Shown here in pieces: positions 10,905 to 23,781 of a stretch of 64,000 nucleotides of DNA. The stretch is taken from assembly GCA_022592435.1 (NCBI GenBank), contig JABYQS010000003.1:124001-188000 (forward strand). Direction: 5' to 3'. This stretch comes from Cerioporus squamosus. Lineage: Eukaryota > Basidiomycota > Agaricomycetes > Polyporales > Polyporaceae. Below the pieces are notes generated by a model that saw only the letters and a program-made list of their open reading frames with translations, ran no database searches and was not told the origin of the DNA. Each line of letters starts with the position of its first letter. The stretch's first letter is position 1. The position numbers and the translations under genes are program-made.

Positions 10905-13900
10905 TCATTGCGGATCAGGCGGCAGGGGCCGACCGTTCTCGTCGGGAGCTGTCGAAGAAGACTCGTCGGCCTCTGCGGGACGGTCGGTCGTCGCCTTCGG
11001 CTGATCCTCAGCGACCGTCGCGGGGGTTGCAGCCTCCTGCTCTGCAGCTTCCGACGCATTCCCAGCAGGCGGGTCTTCTGACACTGCCGAACGTACCTCT
11101 GCCGAGGCTCCTCCTGCGTCAGTTTGAACTGCACATGCGGCATCAGCATGCAACGGGACCACGACAAACGGAAGACGTACGACTGTCGAGCAAGATGTCT
11201 GTCGACGACACCTCCTGGATCGTGTCAATAGTACGAACAGGAGCTGAAGGGGAAGATCGCAAATATGATGAGATCGCTATCTCAACCGAATCTGGCTTCA
11301 CACACTCACCAGTGTATACATGCTCCGGTGCAGCATCGCCGGTCTTTACGAGGCCCTCCGACGCAGAACCAGACGAGGCGTCAGACGGCGGACCGGGTTG
11401 AGTTGCCTTGTCAGCCTTCTGGAGCGAAGTCGCAGCCGCCATGGCAGCATCCAATGAGACAGCCTTCCGCGTCTGCGATGGTGACCGACTCCGCGGCGCG
11501 ACTGGCGTCCGACCTTCCGGCACATGCAATTTGCTCGCGACATCTCGGGCCTGAGCCACTTGGCCGGTGGTAATGCTTCTCACCACCTCCGGCCGGATGT
11601 CTGCCCACATCTGCAGCGCCTTTATCGAGCCCCACTCGATGATCTTGTTGTTCAGCCAGTGCAGCGAGACGGGCTTCGTAAGGAAGTCATTGCACCCAGC
11701 AGCCAGTGCGGCCACACGATCGCTCTGCAGCGAGGACGCTGTCAGAGCGACGATGATCACCGAGGACCGATACGAAGGCGTTGATGCGGACCGGGGTGTG
11801 TCTGAGGTAGTGGACGCCTCCGAAGGCGTCTGCTGGCCGTCCGACTGGGGGGTAGTCGGAAACCCTCCCACGCCGTTGGATTTCTCCATTCTCCGAATCT
11901 CCTTCGTCGCCTGGATCCCGTCCATGACAGGCATCTGGATGTCCATCTGGGCCAAGATTCGTCAGAGAGGGGTGGGAGGCCGGGATGATATGCACCCACC
12001 AGGATGAGATGGAACCCGCCCGAACGCCATTTTTGGACGGCTTCTTCACCGTTCTTCGCCACATCGTACTTAATCTTTTTCTTCTTCATGAATGTTGACA
12101 GGATCGTTTGGTTGATGGGGTTATCTGGAAACAGGAAGATTGAGCGACGACAGGTAGAGAAGGGAGCTGTACGAGCCTACCGTCCACGATGAGAACGCTG
12201 ATTGGTGGCACGATGGTACTATCCGTGCCGCGCGTGCCTTTCTTGGGGATCGCAGCAGGAGCGGAGGCTGAACTCTCCGCACTCGGTCGTTTGGCTGTTG
12301 GCCGACGACTCAAACCGCCCCCACCAGACTGTCGAGCCTGTGGAGAGAGCGGCGGACTCGAGCGTGGGTCAGAGCTGGTTCTCCTGGCCAGCTTCGGAGC
12401 GTTGGCAGGAGTGATCGTCTCGGATGCGGTGACCGTGAGTGGTTCTGGCTCCTCCGAAAGCGTCTCCGATATCGAGGGCTGGCGGGCCTTACCCTTGGCT
12501 GATGTCGGCGGGGTACCGACTTCGTACACCATTGTCCCAGCGTCCAATCCTTGCGGCGGACGGGGACTGCGACGAGGACCATCGGCGTGCGCGTAAGACA
12601 ATCCACGCTTCGGGTCGTCGGCATCGGACGTGCGACGGTACGAACTGCCTCGTGGGCGACCAACAGGATGGTCAGTGCCAGGATAGGCAGGTCCTCGCTC
12701 AGCATGAGGGCTGTTCTTGCCTCCTCCCTTCGCTCTAGGATGGAAGAAGATGCCCGCCGGCTGTCCATCGGGACTCTGGATGACAAGGCCCGATGAAGGC
12801 GACGTTCCAAGCCTCGAAGCGGCGTCCGAGAAGTACTCCATGTTGTCCGTCATGCCCAAAGGAGACGAGGGTGCTAAGCCAGCGGTCTCCAAGCCTTCCT
12901 TGGGTGACCGTGTGGAACGGTCAGATCCCGCGCGTAGACTGCCAGTGGAACGTCCGCCCGGAGACCGTTGCGCGTTGGTGGTGGTGAAGAGAGGGGACAT
13001 CGGATGGAAGCTCGGGCTAAGTGGGGAAGTCGCTATGGGTGCGAAGAAGGGGTCGACGATGGGCTTGGTGACAGCGGTGTGCAAAGCGGTCAGGATACGA
13101 CGGGGACCGGCGGGTTTGGGAACAACAATGACCTCGGGTAACCGCGTCCAAGAATTCCCAGCGATCATCATGGACTGGATCGCGTCCTTCACTAACTTGA
13201 AGTTAGCAAGGGACGTGTAGTGAACTATCACGACCTGCGGGGTAACTTGTACGGGCTGAGGGGTGAGGCCCATCACACGGGCAACCTGAGGTGACGAGCG
13301 TGGTCTGTGAGCGTTCGCTAGCGAGGGGCGCTTGCGCGTATGAAGATTGAGAGGGTATGCCTGCTCTGCACGAATCTTCTGCAGTCTCGCGCGTAACTCC
13401 GAAACATCATCGTCGATGAGGATGAATGGCTCCGCAGCCGCCTGTGTGTCGGGGACAGGCGGGACGGCGTCAGAACTGGGCGTCGTTGGTACACCTTCAC
13501 GAGATGACGAGGAATCCGCTCCGGTGCTCATCGCGCTAGACTCAGCACCTTCGGAATCAGGCTCCGTGGAGACGTGACTGACATCAAGACCCCAAGCAGT
13601 GAGATAGCTCGTGAGGTGTTGAGCGAATGATCCCTTGGAGTGAGCAACGAGGGTGACCTTGCGGCCCTTCAGCGATTCCGCAAACTGAGTCAGCTGCTCA
13701 AGGGTCGGCTCGTGAGCTATACGCATTTCGGGCGGATAACCGAGGTATGCTGCGTCTTCCGGCGAGATATTGACCGCAGGGTCAACCACAGAGGGCGCTC
13801 CACGGTCAAGGGTGATCGAGAGGAAGCAACAACGCCCAACGAACGTGCTCCTCGGCTGGACGTCTGTCTCCAAATGTGCGCCAACATGCTGAAGAAGTCG

Positions 13901-15185
13901 GCGGAGGATCAGACTCTTGAAAGAAGGGTGGTTACGGGAAGGAGGAGATGGGGATGGCTCGGGCTCTTCGTTGATATCTTCGGACTCGGCGGCAGAAGCA
14001 GCTATGCTTGGAGGCTCTTGCATGCCAAACCTGTGCGCGATGTGGAATGTGCACCGTAGCGGTGCTTCCGGGTCGAGGTTGGGAGAACCAGACCTGGAAG
14101 GTGATGCCGGGGATGCGCTGCGAGGAGGTGCTGTCGCGCTCTCAATCAAGAGGCCGACTTCGATGCTGTCTCCTTGGCTTGCAACCGAGATCACTTGACG
14201 GAGGATCTAGGCCTGAATCAGCGGCCGTCGCGTACGCACAGAGATCGCAGGAACTCACATGGGACAAGGTATATGATAGGCCACTCTCGTCACCCTTCAC
14301 CGCAACGTGTCGCATGCCAAGGTCATCGTGGAACAGAACCAGATCCACGCCTGCCTGGGCCGCTACGCCGCTCAGAGAATCGCCGACACTTTGCAGCATC
14401 TCACCCACGTCAAAGTCAACGTACGCGCTCGTCCCTGACTCGGCCCTAGGTCGCCCAGGAACGGTCGCAGAAGCGGGGGAGGCAGGGGCGTCAACGCTGA
14501 ACGTTGTCATATTAGCGGACATGTAGTTGAGGTTTTTCATGGACGTGAACATCGCGGAGATGGATGGTGTAGGGATTGACAGGGAACACGCCGAGAACTG
14601 CTCCTTCGCGGGGTCGAGCACTTGAGGTGGTGACAGCTGCAGGAGAGTCTGTATCATCATCTGGACGGAGTCTGCCAGCTCCAGCGAGAGCTCCTGCAGG
14701 TGAATGGGGTCACCAGAGGCCCAGGGTCCTGCCATGGGAGACGCGTCCGAGGAGGAGGAGGGTACCCTCCGGGGGTTCTGGAAGGGACCAAGTTGCGAGG
14801 CGAGCGGCATGGAGAACGCCCTGGAGATGCGGGGTGCTGAGGGGGACGGTCCTACCTGCTCCATAGGGTCCCTGTCTTCGTGCATATGGTTTGTGGGGGT
14901 GACGAACTCAGCCTCCTCGCTCTCCTCTGTACGAGAGCGCCGCCTGGCCTGCGCACTGATCTCCTCCTCCGATATGTCCGTCTCGCCCTCGGACGAGCTG
15001 AGTGAGGTTCCGGCTGGCCGCTCCGCTGGGGAGGGAATAGGCGGTGGAGGCTCCGCAGGCCAGGCGATCCCGAAGCGGCTTGAAGGGGGCAACTCGACGA
15101 CGACGCCGTCCGCGCCGTCCTCCTCGCCCGCTTGTCCCGCGACGATTGCCGGAAGGCGGACGGAGGGTAACCTCGCACCAGACAT
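10905..15185 (-). CDS. SSK1: SSK1-type response regulator of the HOG stress pathway
   Basis: Large two-component response regulator of roughly 1,300 residues. In fungi SSK1 receives phosphate from a His phosphotransfer protein; when unphosphorylated it activates the MAPKKK of the Hog1/Sty1 osmotic-stress cascade. The ATG is at 15183-15185. The first two-thirds is Ser/Pro-rich and mostly disordered. It includes a segment (about 13400-13100) with VIVHYTSLANFKLVKDAIQ that is receiver-like but lacks the standard acidic residues. The C-terminal receiver is complete: ISVLIVD joined across an intron to DNPINQ forms the acidic pocket. MDIQMPVMDG carries the phospho-acceptor Asp, VALTASS the conserved Thr, and FLTKPV the conserved Lys. 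A second intron falls between FHLIL and MDIQMP. The last exon is an Ala/Glu-rich tail ending at TGA 10905-10907. The receiver loop between MDG and VALTASS is expanded with Ser/Thr-rich sequence. Family assignment is strong. Confidence 0.9.
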
Positions 15186-15995
15186 GGCCGTCCAGGGACC
15201 AGCAAGCTCCTGAGGCGAATGAGAGAAACGCCGCGACCGTCAAGCAGCAGAGGAAGACGGGGGAGACGGCGACGAGGCCAGCAAGAGCGATGGCGACGAG
15301 GCCTTTAGCAGCGGCCTGCAGTGAAGATGAGAGGAGACTCCAAAGACCAGAGTCCAGAACTTGCGGTGACCGTGGACAGAGTGCGCGTCGCAAACAAGGC
15401 ACAACAAGGCCTGGAACGAGTAGGCGCCAGCGAGGATTCGACTTCACGAACGCAACACGAACGCCGTCTCCGAGTCAGGAACAGCCAATTCATGCGTCCA
15501 GGCCGGGCATGGCGACCTGGGTACAGCGGGATCGAGCAAGGTTCTCATTCAAGCTCACAATTGCCTGTGCATGCTCGGGCCTGCCCACGCGCAGAAGCAC
15601 GGAGATTGCGCCGGATGCAGAAGGGACATGCGCCCAACGCCGTGTCCTGTGCATCGCGGATTCGCAACCGCGGACCTGAACGCCAGCGCGCAAGAGAGCC
15701 GACATGGCCAGCCAGCCTCCGCGCGGATGCTCATTGAGTACTGGTGGGATATATTGCATGGTGCCAAGACTTCCGGATCACCCAGGCGAGCTATGTACTT
15801 CGGTCGCTAGACCCATCCGCGAGACACGACGCTTCACGCGGCAGCTCCTACGCAGCAGTCTCACGAAGAAGTTAAACAGAAACGGAGCATGGATTCGGAG
15901 AGCGTGTCCGATACGGTAATAAAGAGTACCTGATGTTAAGACCTAGAGCTAGCGAACGGGAATGCACGTACATACAACCACACTATTACAGGAAG
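15186..15995. other. Intergenic: SSK1 promoter and ARS2 3' flank
   Basis: No supportable gene. Open frames here are short, mutually overlapping and without motifs. Confidence 0.5.
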
Positions 15996-18900
15996 TTAGT
16001 AGGACAACTCCACGTCGCCCTCCGCCACACGGTCGACGTCAACATAGCTGACCCTCTTGCCGGCCTGCGCTCTGGGATCCTCCTTCGCGTCGGGAGGTGG
16101 CGGAGGCGAGGGACCCCCAGCGCCAGCACGACCACGCCGCGGAATCGGTCCAGAATCAAGAGCGACTGCTGGCTTCGCAGGCAACCCAGCAGATGCGGGA
16201 ACAGGAGGAACTTCCGATGGTAGATCAAGGCCGGGTGCGATACCGCCAATTCGGTCGCTGAGTCGACGAGCGACAGGGCCATCGTCTCGACGTGGAGCGG
16301 CAGGAGGGTACGCGCCACCGTACGGATACGCATAGGGATCCCAGTAGCCGGGGTATGGTGGGTAGCCGCCGCCATAAGCCTGGTAAGGAGGAGGACGGGC
16401 AAAGTCCGCAGTATAAGCAGACGCCTGAAGCCCATAGGCTTGCGGAGGTGGTGGTTGACTGGAGCCAACAGTTTGGGGAGGGTGGGTAAAGGGCTGTATC
16501 CGGTGAGGATCCAATGCGAAGTTGTTGAAGTAGGGAATCTGCAGGCTTTGCGTCAGTGGGCTGTAGACATGCGAGGGATGGGCAGCCTTGCCTCATCCAG
16601 ATGCTTGACGAGGTCGGGGTGCTTGTTCGCAATGTGCTTCTCGACGAACGACGTCGCCTTGAAGAGCTTCTGGCAATTCTTGCAGCGGAACTTGCCCTCG
16701 TCCTCCTGCTTAATGTGCTGTTCGCAGGCTCGCGAGAGTTCCCTGTTTCAGATCAGCACTTTGTATCAGGCAAGGACACACAGTGAACGTACTCCTCATA
16801 GCTCTTGCCACCGTAGTCTCGAGGATCGACACCGTTACGGTTGATGAGTAAAGCAATCTTCGAGTCTAGCCATTCCAGCCATCGCTCGTCTGTATATAGA
16901 GTATCAGCGCTGAAGACAACGATGGTTCAACAGGCGGACAATGTACCGTTGCGCTTCCAGTCGCGGTTCTCCCTATCCTTCGCAGTTGATTCCTTCTCCT
17001 TCGGGGCAGGCTCTGCATTCTCCTCGGCCTTCACGTCATTCTCAACCTTCTGCGCTTCGGCAGCCTGTACTTCTTGCAGCAACATCTTCGACATGGGCTT
17101 TCTTATGTGCTTTATACACTTCCGCTGCAATTCCTCTAGATGGTCTGTTACAACAGCGCAATAGTAGCACGTGTTGAAAGCGCCACGAAGGTAGGCCAGG
17201 TACAGATCCAAAGCAATCACCGTCTGCGGGAGAAACGGAAGGTAAGCGAAGGCGAACACAGGCAAGAAGCATTCCCGTTACCCTCTTTGCTTCCAGCGCC
17301 TTCTCGTCGCTGGTGTCCACCGCACCCTGCTCTTGAAGGTCAGCCATGACCTTCTCGATGCGCCTCTCGACCGCTTCGCTACCCATCTCCCTGGGCTCCG
17401 GATCGTCCTCAGCCTCAGCAGTCGCGTCCCGCATGGCGGCATCTTCGGTCGGCGCATCGGTCTGTTCGTCCTTTACGCCAGCGGCCGCATCGCCGTTCTG
17501 AGGCTTCTCATCGATCTTCGCCTTCCGAAGATTCATGTACTCCTCCTCGAGGATAGCAGCAAGTTTCTTCGCGTTCTCCAAGTCCTTGACGAGTCGGTCA
17601 GGCTTGCTCGCGACCTCGGGGGTGTGGCGGACACGGGTAACAAATGGCTTGGTGATGTGTGCGACGTGCAGCTTGAAGCCCTCGATCTGATGCGCAGAAG
17701 TATCAGCGCCAGCAACGCTACAGCGACCGCGAGCTACATACCTTCTTCTCAGACAATTCGGCCATAATGGTCGACATGTCTGCATCGTCGCGGAACTTGA
17801 TCCAGCCAGCGCGGTAGTAGTTCCGCTTCTGCAGCGGGTCGCCAAGCGCGAGGTAAATGAATCCGGGGAGCTTGCTAATGGACTACAATATCTGTTAGCT
17901 CAAGCTATGGCAAGATACGACTATGTTGGAGCTTACTTCCTCGAGCTTCGCACGACCAATGTCCGGAGGGATGGTACGAATCATGACCTGATTACCCTCG
18001 GGTGGCACAGCGAGCTCCTCCCCGCGGTTTGCGCCGCGCTTGTTCTTATCCGACGCATTGCGATTTGCCTCGTCGCCACCGGCATCGTCCTCAGCCTCAA
18101 CGTTGAATTGCATGTCATCATCGCCGGCGACAGAGGGCTTAGTCTCTTCAGCCGTGGCGTTGGTCTCCCCGCCTGCACCATTGGTCGCTGCGGAGTCGCC
18201 GTTGGCATTCTCCTTCGTAGGCTCTGGTACAGGCTCGCTCAAGTCTGGATCGAACTTGCCAGACTCGAGGTCCAAGATGAACGCGTCCATCCTCCCCTTC
18301 CAGCCACTCTTCCTCACACGCGTGCGCATAGCCTGGAACTCGGGGGCCGGATCGTACTTCTCGGCGAACCATGGCGACTTGCGGTGATGATCGAACATGC
18401 GTTGAAGCTGCAGATAGAAGTCAGAACGACCGCATATGTCAAGATGACCATACGAGGCGCACCTGCTGGGCCGCGAATTCCTTCTTGTACTTTTCCCAGC
18501 GACTTCTGATCCCGTTACGAGGCTTGCTCCCATCGCCTGCCTCGATCTCAGCAGCCTTGTCGGCATTGTCCTCCTCCATGGCTTGCTGAGGGTAATAGTA
18601 CCGGAACCACTCCGCGTACTGCTTCAGCGTTGCAGGGTAATCGAAGGTATGAGGGTCAGGAGGTCCCCTACGCCCAGAATTATACGGCGGTGGCGGGTAC
18701 GGTCCACGGTCATAGCCGTAGCCCCGGGAGTGCGCGTCTAAAAGAAATCATTAGTACAAGGTACGACCGGAAAGACAAAGGGCCTCCAAGTCCGGCGCGG
18801 TCGCCATCAACGCGGCTGGAGGCTCCTAAACTGCAACTGCTCAGCCATCGCTCTGTTGGGGTCCTCCCGACATCAACGACGTGGAAGAAGGGATGTATGT

Positions 18901-19441
18901 GTCAACCAGATACAATGACCCAGTCGCGCATACACTGGCGATCATCAAGGATGATGGCCGACGGAGCATAGGAAGTCTTTGGTGGCGAGTATGCCACTGC
19001 CACGACCCGCCAAACCTGGAGACAGGTAGAGAGATGGAGATAGACATACCATAGTCGTCGTTGTACCGGGGTCTGGGCTCGAAACGATCCCGCTCCCAAG
19101 GCGATATTGAACGTCGGCGCTTGCGCCCAGCTACAATGCCACGACAGCTCAACGGTCAAGTACCACTGCGGCAGAGCAGGAAACGTACCTTCGTCCGGTG
19201 GAGGGCTTCGACTTCTCCCACGCCGCCCGTAGTCGTAGGCAGCTCTCTCCCTCTCGTAGTTCGCCCACGCCCTATCCCTGTCGTACGCATCCCAGTCGGC
19301 CCGGTATGGGTCCTGGGGATAGCCCCCCTCCGGATACGACGAGCGTGGAGGCAAGGAGCCGCGGTATGGAGAACGAGAACGCGACCGGCCACGAGGAGGA
19401 GGCGGAGGAGGAGGAGGATAAGCAGAGTTCCAAGACGACAT
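15996..19441 (-). CDS. ARS2: ARS2/SERRATE-like RNA-processing protein
   Basis: Nuclear cap-binding-complex partner that routes capped transcripts to processing or decay (ARS2 in animals, SERRATE in plants, Pir2 in fission yeast). The ATG at 19439-19441 starts a Pro-, Arg/Ser- and Tyr-rich N-terminus (RGRSRSRSPYRGS). This continues into RRKRRRSISPWERDRFEPR, the typical low-complexity head of this family. The middle contains YAEWFRYYYPQQ and WEKYKKEF, as in the SERRATE/Ars2 N-terminal helical domain. An RRM-like segment has YYRAGWIKFRDDADM and KLHVAHITKPF. Near the C-terminus lies the conserved single C2H2 zinc finger FRCKNCQKLF...VEKHIANKHP. The protein ends in a Pro/Tyr/Gly-rich tail, with stop at 15996-15998. 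Acidic and Ala/Glu-rich linkers separate the blocks. About nine introns are present. Domain order matches the family along the whole length. Confidence 0.88.
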
Positions 19442-19804
19442 GTTCAGCGGAAGACGAAGACGAAAGCTGAAGAAGGAGAGAAAAGAGAAACAGTTGAGCG
19501 AAGACTGATCATGTAAAGCGGTAAGAGAGAGAGGCGAGCATTGTGGAAGCACAGACCTCTTGAGATCGCGACACAATGACGAGCACCGTGTTCTCGCTGC
19601 TCGCTGAGGCGTTGCTCAGTGTGTTCGCGCTGTCTAACGCATGGGCGCTATTTCGGCACGGCGTAGGCCCAGGTTGAAGCTCCGCTTCGAATCTCAGTCA
19701 ACAGATAAGATAAGATCCGCTGCGACAACGACACGCAGCGGCATCATGAACGTAGGCGTTGAGTACATGCGTATACATACTCCTCATACGAAGGGACTGG
19801 CAGT
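19442..19804. other. Intergenic: ARS2 promoter and ESF2 3' flank
   Basis: This lies between two minus-strand genes. I see no gene or RNA here. Confidence 0.5.
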
Positions 19805-20872
19805 CTAGAATATGCTACCCAACACAGAGTCCAACTGCGCCCCCGCATCTGGGTTGGGATCCATAGGCTTGGGCTTCTTCCTCTTCTCCTTCGGCGGTGC
19901 CTGCGCGCGAGCCTCGTCGACCTCGACCTTGCGTTGGACCTTCTGTGGTCTTTGCGCCGTGTCACCCGCAGATTGCGGGTCGCCATCCCCGACACTCTTC
20001 CGTTTCCGTTCCGCCCGCTTGCCCAAGACACGCGCCAACTCGACATTCTTGAGGTAGTCTCTCTGCTCCTTCCTCGACTGAGAGAGCTCGACGCGGAGCT
20101 GCGCTGCATGCACGGCGGCTTCGTGCGCTGTGGAAAGATTGAGCGATATGCCACGCAAAAGATGGTGTCGATAAGATGCTCACCAATCTGCTCCGTCAAC
20201 ATGTTCCACTTGAACTTGGGCAGGTATTTCATGGTCCACACGTCGTCTCTCCACCTCGAACCCTTCTTTCCGCCGATGGGTTGCGCGTTCAACATCTCAG
20301 CCACAGAGCGTGCAACGCGTTTGTCCTTGAACTCAACCCATCCTTCTGTATAGTGCGCTTTCTTCGTCGCGGTATACTTCCGACGGAGGTACGCCCGCTT
20401 CGCATCTACGGACGTACAGACGGTGAGCGTGACTCGCACGTTGGAAAGAGTATACAAACACACCTTCCTGCTGCAGATATACCCTCCCCACCTCTCCATA
20501 TGCACTCATGAGATGTCGGACCTTGGTCGGACGCATGCCGGGGGGTATGCGTGAGATGTAGATGACCCCAGCCTTTTCTTGTGCCGCCTTGAAAGCCGCA
20601 AGAGCTTCCGGAGTCAATGGCTTGACGGTCTTCTCTGACGGACCTGCGTAGCCACTAGGATCCATGCCCTTCCCTATGTCCCCTTCCTCCTCTGAGCCGT
20701 CTTCGCGCTCCTCCCCGGAGCGACCTCCAGCGTCGGAGTCGGCCCCGCTAACTTGATCTTCTTCCTCCTCTTCGTCATCGTCGTGAGAGTGAGAGCCAGA
20801 GGGGCCACCATTGCGCTCATCAGCATAGTCTGAGTCTGCGAATGCGGCAAAGCGAGGGTCTGTGACAGGCAT
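19805..20872 (-). CDS. ESF2: ESF2/ABT1-type RRM protein for 18S rRNA maturation
   Basis: Nucleolar small-subunit processome factor needed for early 35S pre-rRNA cleavage and activation of the Dhr1 helicase in yeast. The first in-frame ATG is at 20870-20872, giving [19 protein letters not shown]. The frame is open further upstream but has no ATG. An acidic Asp/Glu/Ser region is followed by the RRM core: [14 protein letters not shown] (RNP2) and [20 protein letters not shown], then across an intron [14 protein letters not shown] (RNP1) and a second intron. [19 protein letters not shown] is the diagnostic ESF2/ABT1 segment after the RRM. A Lys-rich tail, [15 protein letters not shown], precedes the stop at 19805-19807. 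Length, about 300 residues, is usual for the family. Confidence 0.88.
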
Positions 20873-21240
20873 ACCGAAGGTGGCGGAAGGCAAGGATACT
20901 CTTCTAGTGGCTGTGCGACCAAAATCTCCGCATACTGTACTTATGTGGCGTGCGCGCTTTGGTCCCGAACCATCATCCTGACACGAAGTTCGAACTCAAA
21001 CATCCCTAATAATCATCTCGTCCTCATGAACACTGCCAGATGGCATGCTACACCGCAATCCCACGAACCTACAAGAAACATGGCAAGAGGAGTACTGTAC
21101 TTCTCATGGCGACCACCCGACCTCTCAAGCATCACCGCCTCAGAGGTCGTAGATGCAGGAAAGCGAGCACGAACGCCTCAAGAGTGACATCTTGTCGTAT
21201 CGTTCCAAAACGGGGTCGTATGTAGCCTGAGAAGGTGTCA
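20873..21240. other. Intergenic region
   Basis: This is the ESF2 promoter and the 3' flank of the next minus-strand gene. I see nothing further. Confidence 0.45.
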
Positions 21241-22890
21241 TCAAGTCTGTAAGGCACGTTCGCATTCTTGCCATCTGCTCACCTGCAGGTACTCCTCGAT
21301 CTGGGCGAGTTGTTGCTCGGCCGAATCAAGCTCCGTCTCGCAGCAATCGTTTACAGGTACCCGCTTCTGCACCAGATCAGCACGGCACGGTTGTTCATGA
21401 GCCCGAAGGACTCACTGTCGAGCTGATATAGTCTCGGAGCCTCCGCTCCTGAACGTACAGCCAGGAACGATGCGCTGAGATCGTCAAATAGTCTATGGTC
21501 CTCTGCGTACGTCTCCCTGCCTCTTCTTGTTCGAGATGACTGTGCCAGCGCTGCCACTGCTGGAAAGCCCACTCCTCAATACCGGGATCAAAATAGGCAC
21601 GGTGAATGGCAGCCCAGGACTCCCGACTCTGTACCGGCATTAGGTGAACGTCGGGTCAAGACTGCTGCGGACCACGTTCAGGTCCACATACCTTCGAGTA
21701 CTCTCCTTCCGCACAGTCATCCTCAATATGCTGGGGTTGGACATCGGCCTTGCTCACTTCCAAGGCGTAGTCGAGTCCGAGCCACTCCTCCGAATTGCTG
21801 TTTGACGCGAGCGGCGTGCCGATGTTGCTGGAAGGTGTGATAGACCTTGAGGACTGGCTTAAGCTGCGCCAACGCATGTTTGTGGAGCTCTGTGAGGCGA
21901 GGATCGCTGTAAGTCACTGAGGAGTTGACTATATGCGCACTCGCTAACCAGTATGCGCTGCGGTTCTTTGCCTCTACGGATCTCCTGCCGTGTTGTCTTG
22001 TAGCATTCGTCCACTTCATCAGTGGACTGCGGAGGAGTCGGTTCGAACCCGCCATACAGGGCGGGATATTGCATCTGGGGCGAGTCCGCCAAGGAGGAGA
22101 AAGTCGAGTCCGGGGTGAGCGGCGGCGTACCGCCTTCGCTCGTATTGGACCGACGTTGTGCAGAGGTGACCGTCGCCACAGTAGGTTCGTCAGAGGACAT
22201 ACGAGAGAAGGCAGATATCGAGGAGCTAGCAAGGGAAGAAGCGCGTGCACGCCCGCGAGTGGCGATCTTGGCGACAGTTTGCTTCACTTCGGCCATAGAG
22301 ATTGGACGAACACGACGCGATGTAGGGGAGAGCTGTGCACTGGGATCAGAATCATGCATGTTGTGCATGGGGGCGGAAGGGCAGTCCTCGGCGTTTTGAA
22401 CGGATCCACCAAACGTCTCTTGTAGATCTTTCTGGATAGATGCCCGGTAGCTCGCCAGAAGTGAGCCGACGGAAGACTTGGAGAGCGACTGCCGTAGCGA
22501 AGAGAGCAGGCCCGCATGCGCTTCCGTCAAGGCATCGTCGTCTGTTGCTTCCAACGCGGAGTCTGATGTACATTCATCGTCAGTGACAGTCGGTCAGACC
22601 GCACAGTAAGCCATGCTGGTTAGAACTCACATACGAACGGATCCATTTATTGCGGAGGTCAGTGGGCGCGGTAGCTCTGAGTAGACGAGATGGCGACTGG
22701 GAGAGGAGGACGGAAGAGAGGCGTCGGAGGCCACCCGTCCCAGTTTCACCGTTGACACGGGACGCTCTTCTGTGGAGTGTGCGCGTGCCGACGCGTCAAC
22801 GGCTCGAAGTCCATGCCCATCGCGGTAGTACGCCTTCCTCACGTGGTCGTGGAGGCGCTGTGCGAGACTGAGTACGATCCAAGGCCACTG
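21241..22890 (-). CDS. Unrecognised multi-exon protein
   Basis: I do not recognise this gene. Coding-like exons on the minus strand run from about 22890 to a likely stop at 21241-21243. The 5'-most exon carries WPWIVLSLAQRLHDHVRKAY and begins after a stop-containing TAG that could be a splice acceptor. The next exon (about 22570-21950) is Ser/Thr-rich with SSLRQSLSKSSVGSLLASY and ISMAEVKQTVAKIATRGRA. Then follow SNSNSEEWLGLDYALEVSK, a Trp/Gln-rich helical exon (YFDPGIEEWAFQQWQRWHS, RSWLYVQERRLRDYISST), and a short coiled coil, ETELDSAEQQLAQIEEYLQ. Several exon junctions do not keep frame with the splice sites I can see, notably near 22570 and 21925. The start codon is not located. It may be a fungus-specific cytosolic protein, or two adjacent genes. 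Confidence 0.45.
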
Positions 22891-23113
22891 CCTGCTCCAC
22901 TACGCTTCGACAAGTCCTTCTCCGAGAGTTGATGAATACAGATGTTCATATATTCTTCACGCCCAAGTTGCCAAAGCGTCCCCGTCCAAAGCCCGATTCC
23001 GAAAGTACAAGTAGACACGCAGAACCCAGAGACGACACCAGCCCGACAGGCAAGAAAACCGGCACCCGGACACGCCACCGCCATAGATCCGAGGAGGACG
23101 TCCTACGGAGCAA

Positions 23114-23781
23114 CTACAACCGCGCGGCGGAATTGTGAGGGTCAGACGCGCCTCTCTGTAAGAGCTGCGCGTGGATCTGCGCGAGCCGTTCCTCGCGATC
23201 CTTCTGCACAGAAATGGAATGTAACCTTGAGCGGACACGCCACGCGGACGAAGGCAACTGCACGCTTACCGCATTAGCCTCCGCAGAGTGCTGGCAGTCG
23301 TCGAAGTTCGAATGCATCTGGCGCGAGGACTGGTCCGTGTGAGTTTCGTACTGGCGTTTGGTCTATGTCGAGGTTAGTCTGCACGCAAGTTGAAGTAGCG
23401 TGAGTTGGAGGCATGACATACGGAGAGCTTCTCCTGGGCCTTTGCCTCCTTCTCAAGCTTGTCCGCATGCTTCTGCGTCGCCTTGTCGAGCGCCTTCGCA
23501 GCGGACTGCTCCTTCTTCTTCTGCTTCGAGACCTTCTTCTGCGCCTTCTCGGACGTCTGGGGCGCAGTCTGGAGTGAGGGGGAAATGTCGAAGCTAGGGC
23601 TAACATATCGTACCTTGGCGCACTTCTGGAGTGCCTTCTCTGCCGCCTTGATGTCCTTCATGGCATGGTCGATGGCCTTCTGGTCCGCTTTCGCCTCCTT
23701 TGCGAGGACCTTCTCCAGCTTCTTGGCCTCGCGGTCCGACATGATGGATTGGATCGACGAAGTTGAAGAAAACGATGACAT
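23114..23781 (-). CDS. Small Lys/Ala-rich coiled-coil protein
   Basis: The ATG at 23779-23781 begins MSSFSSTSSIQSIMSDREAK, followed by an almost continuous charged helix (KLEKVLAKEAKADQKAIDH, KKEQSAAKALDKATQKHAD, KLEKEAKAQEKLS). After further introns come RQYETHTDQSSRQMHSNFDD and a last exon with DREERLAQIHAQLLQRGAS, stopping at 23114-23116. Three introns are visible. Composition suggests a coiled-coil or DNA-associated basic protein. It recalls basidiomycete proteins annotated as Ncp1-like DNA-binding proteins, but I recall that resemblance only loosely. Function is unknown. Confidence 0.65.

Noticed and set aside
10252..10908. 218-codon minus-strand frame after SSK1, hydrophobic in part
   Set aside because: It begins inside the SSK1 last exon in another frame and runs through its C-rich 3' flank. 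Hydrophobicity follows from the pyrimidine-rich composition.
22020..22045. Second B-box-like GGTTCGAACCC
   Set aside because: It lies within coding-like sequence of the unrecognised minus-strand gene and has no tRNA arms.
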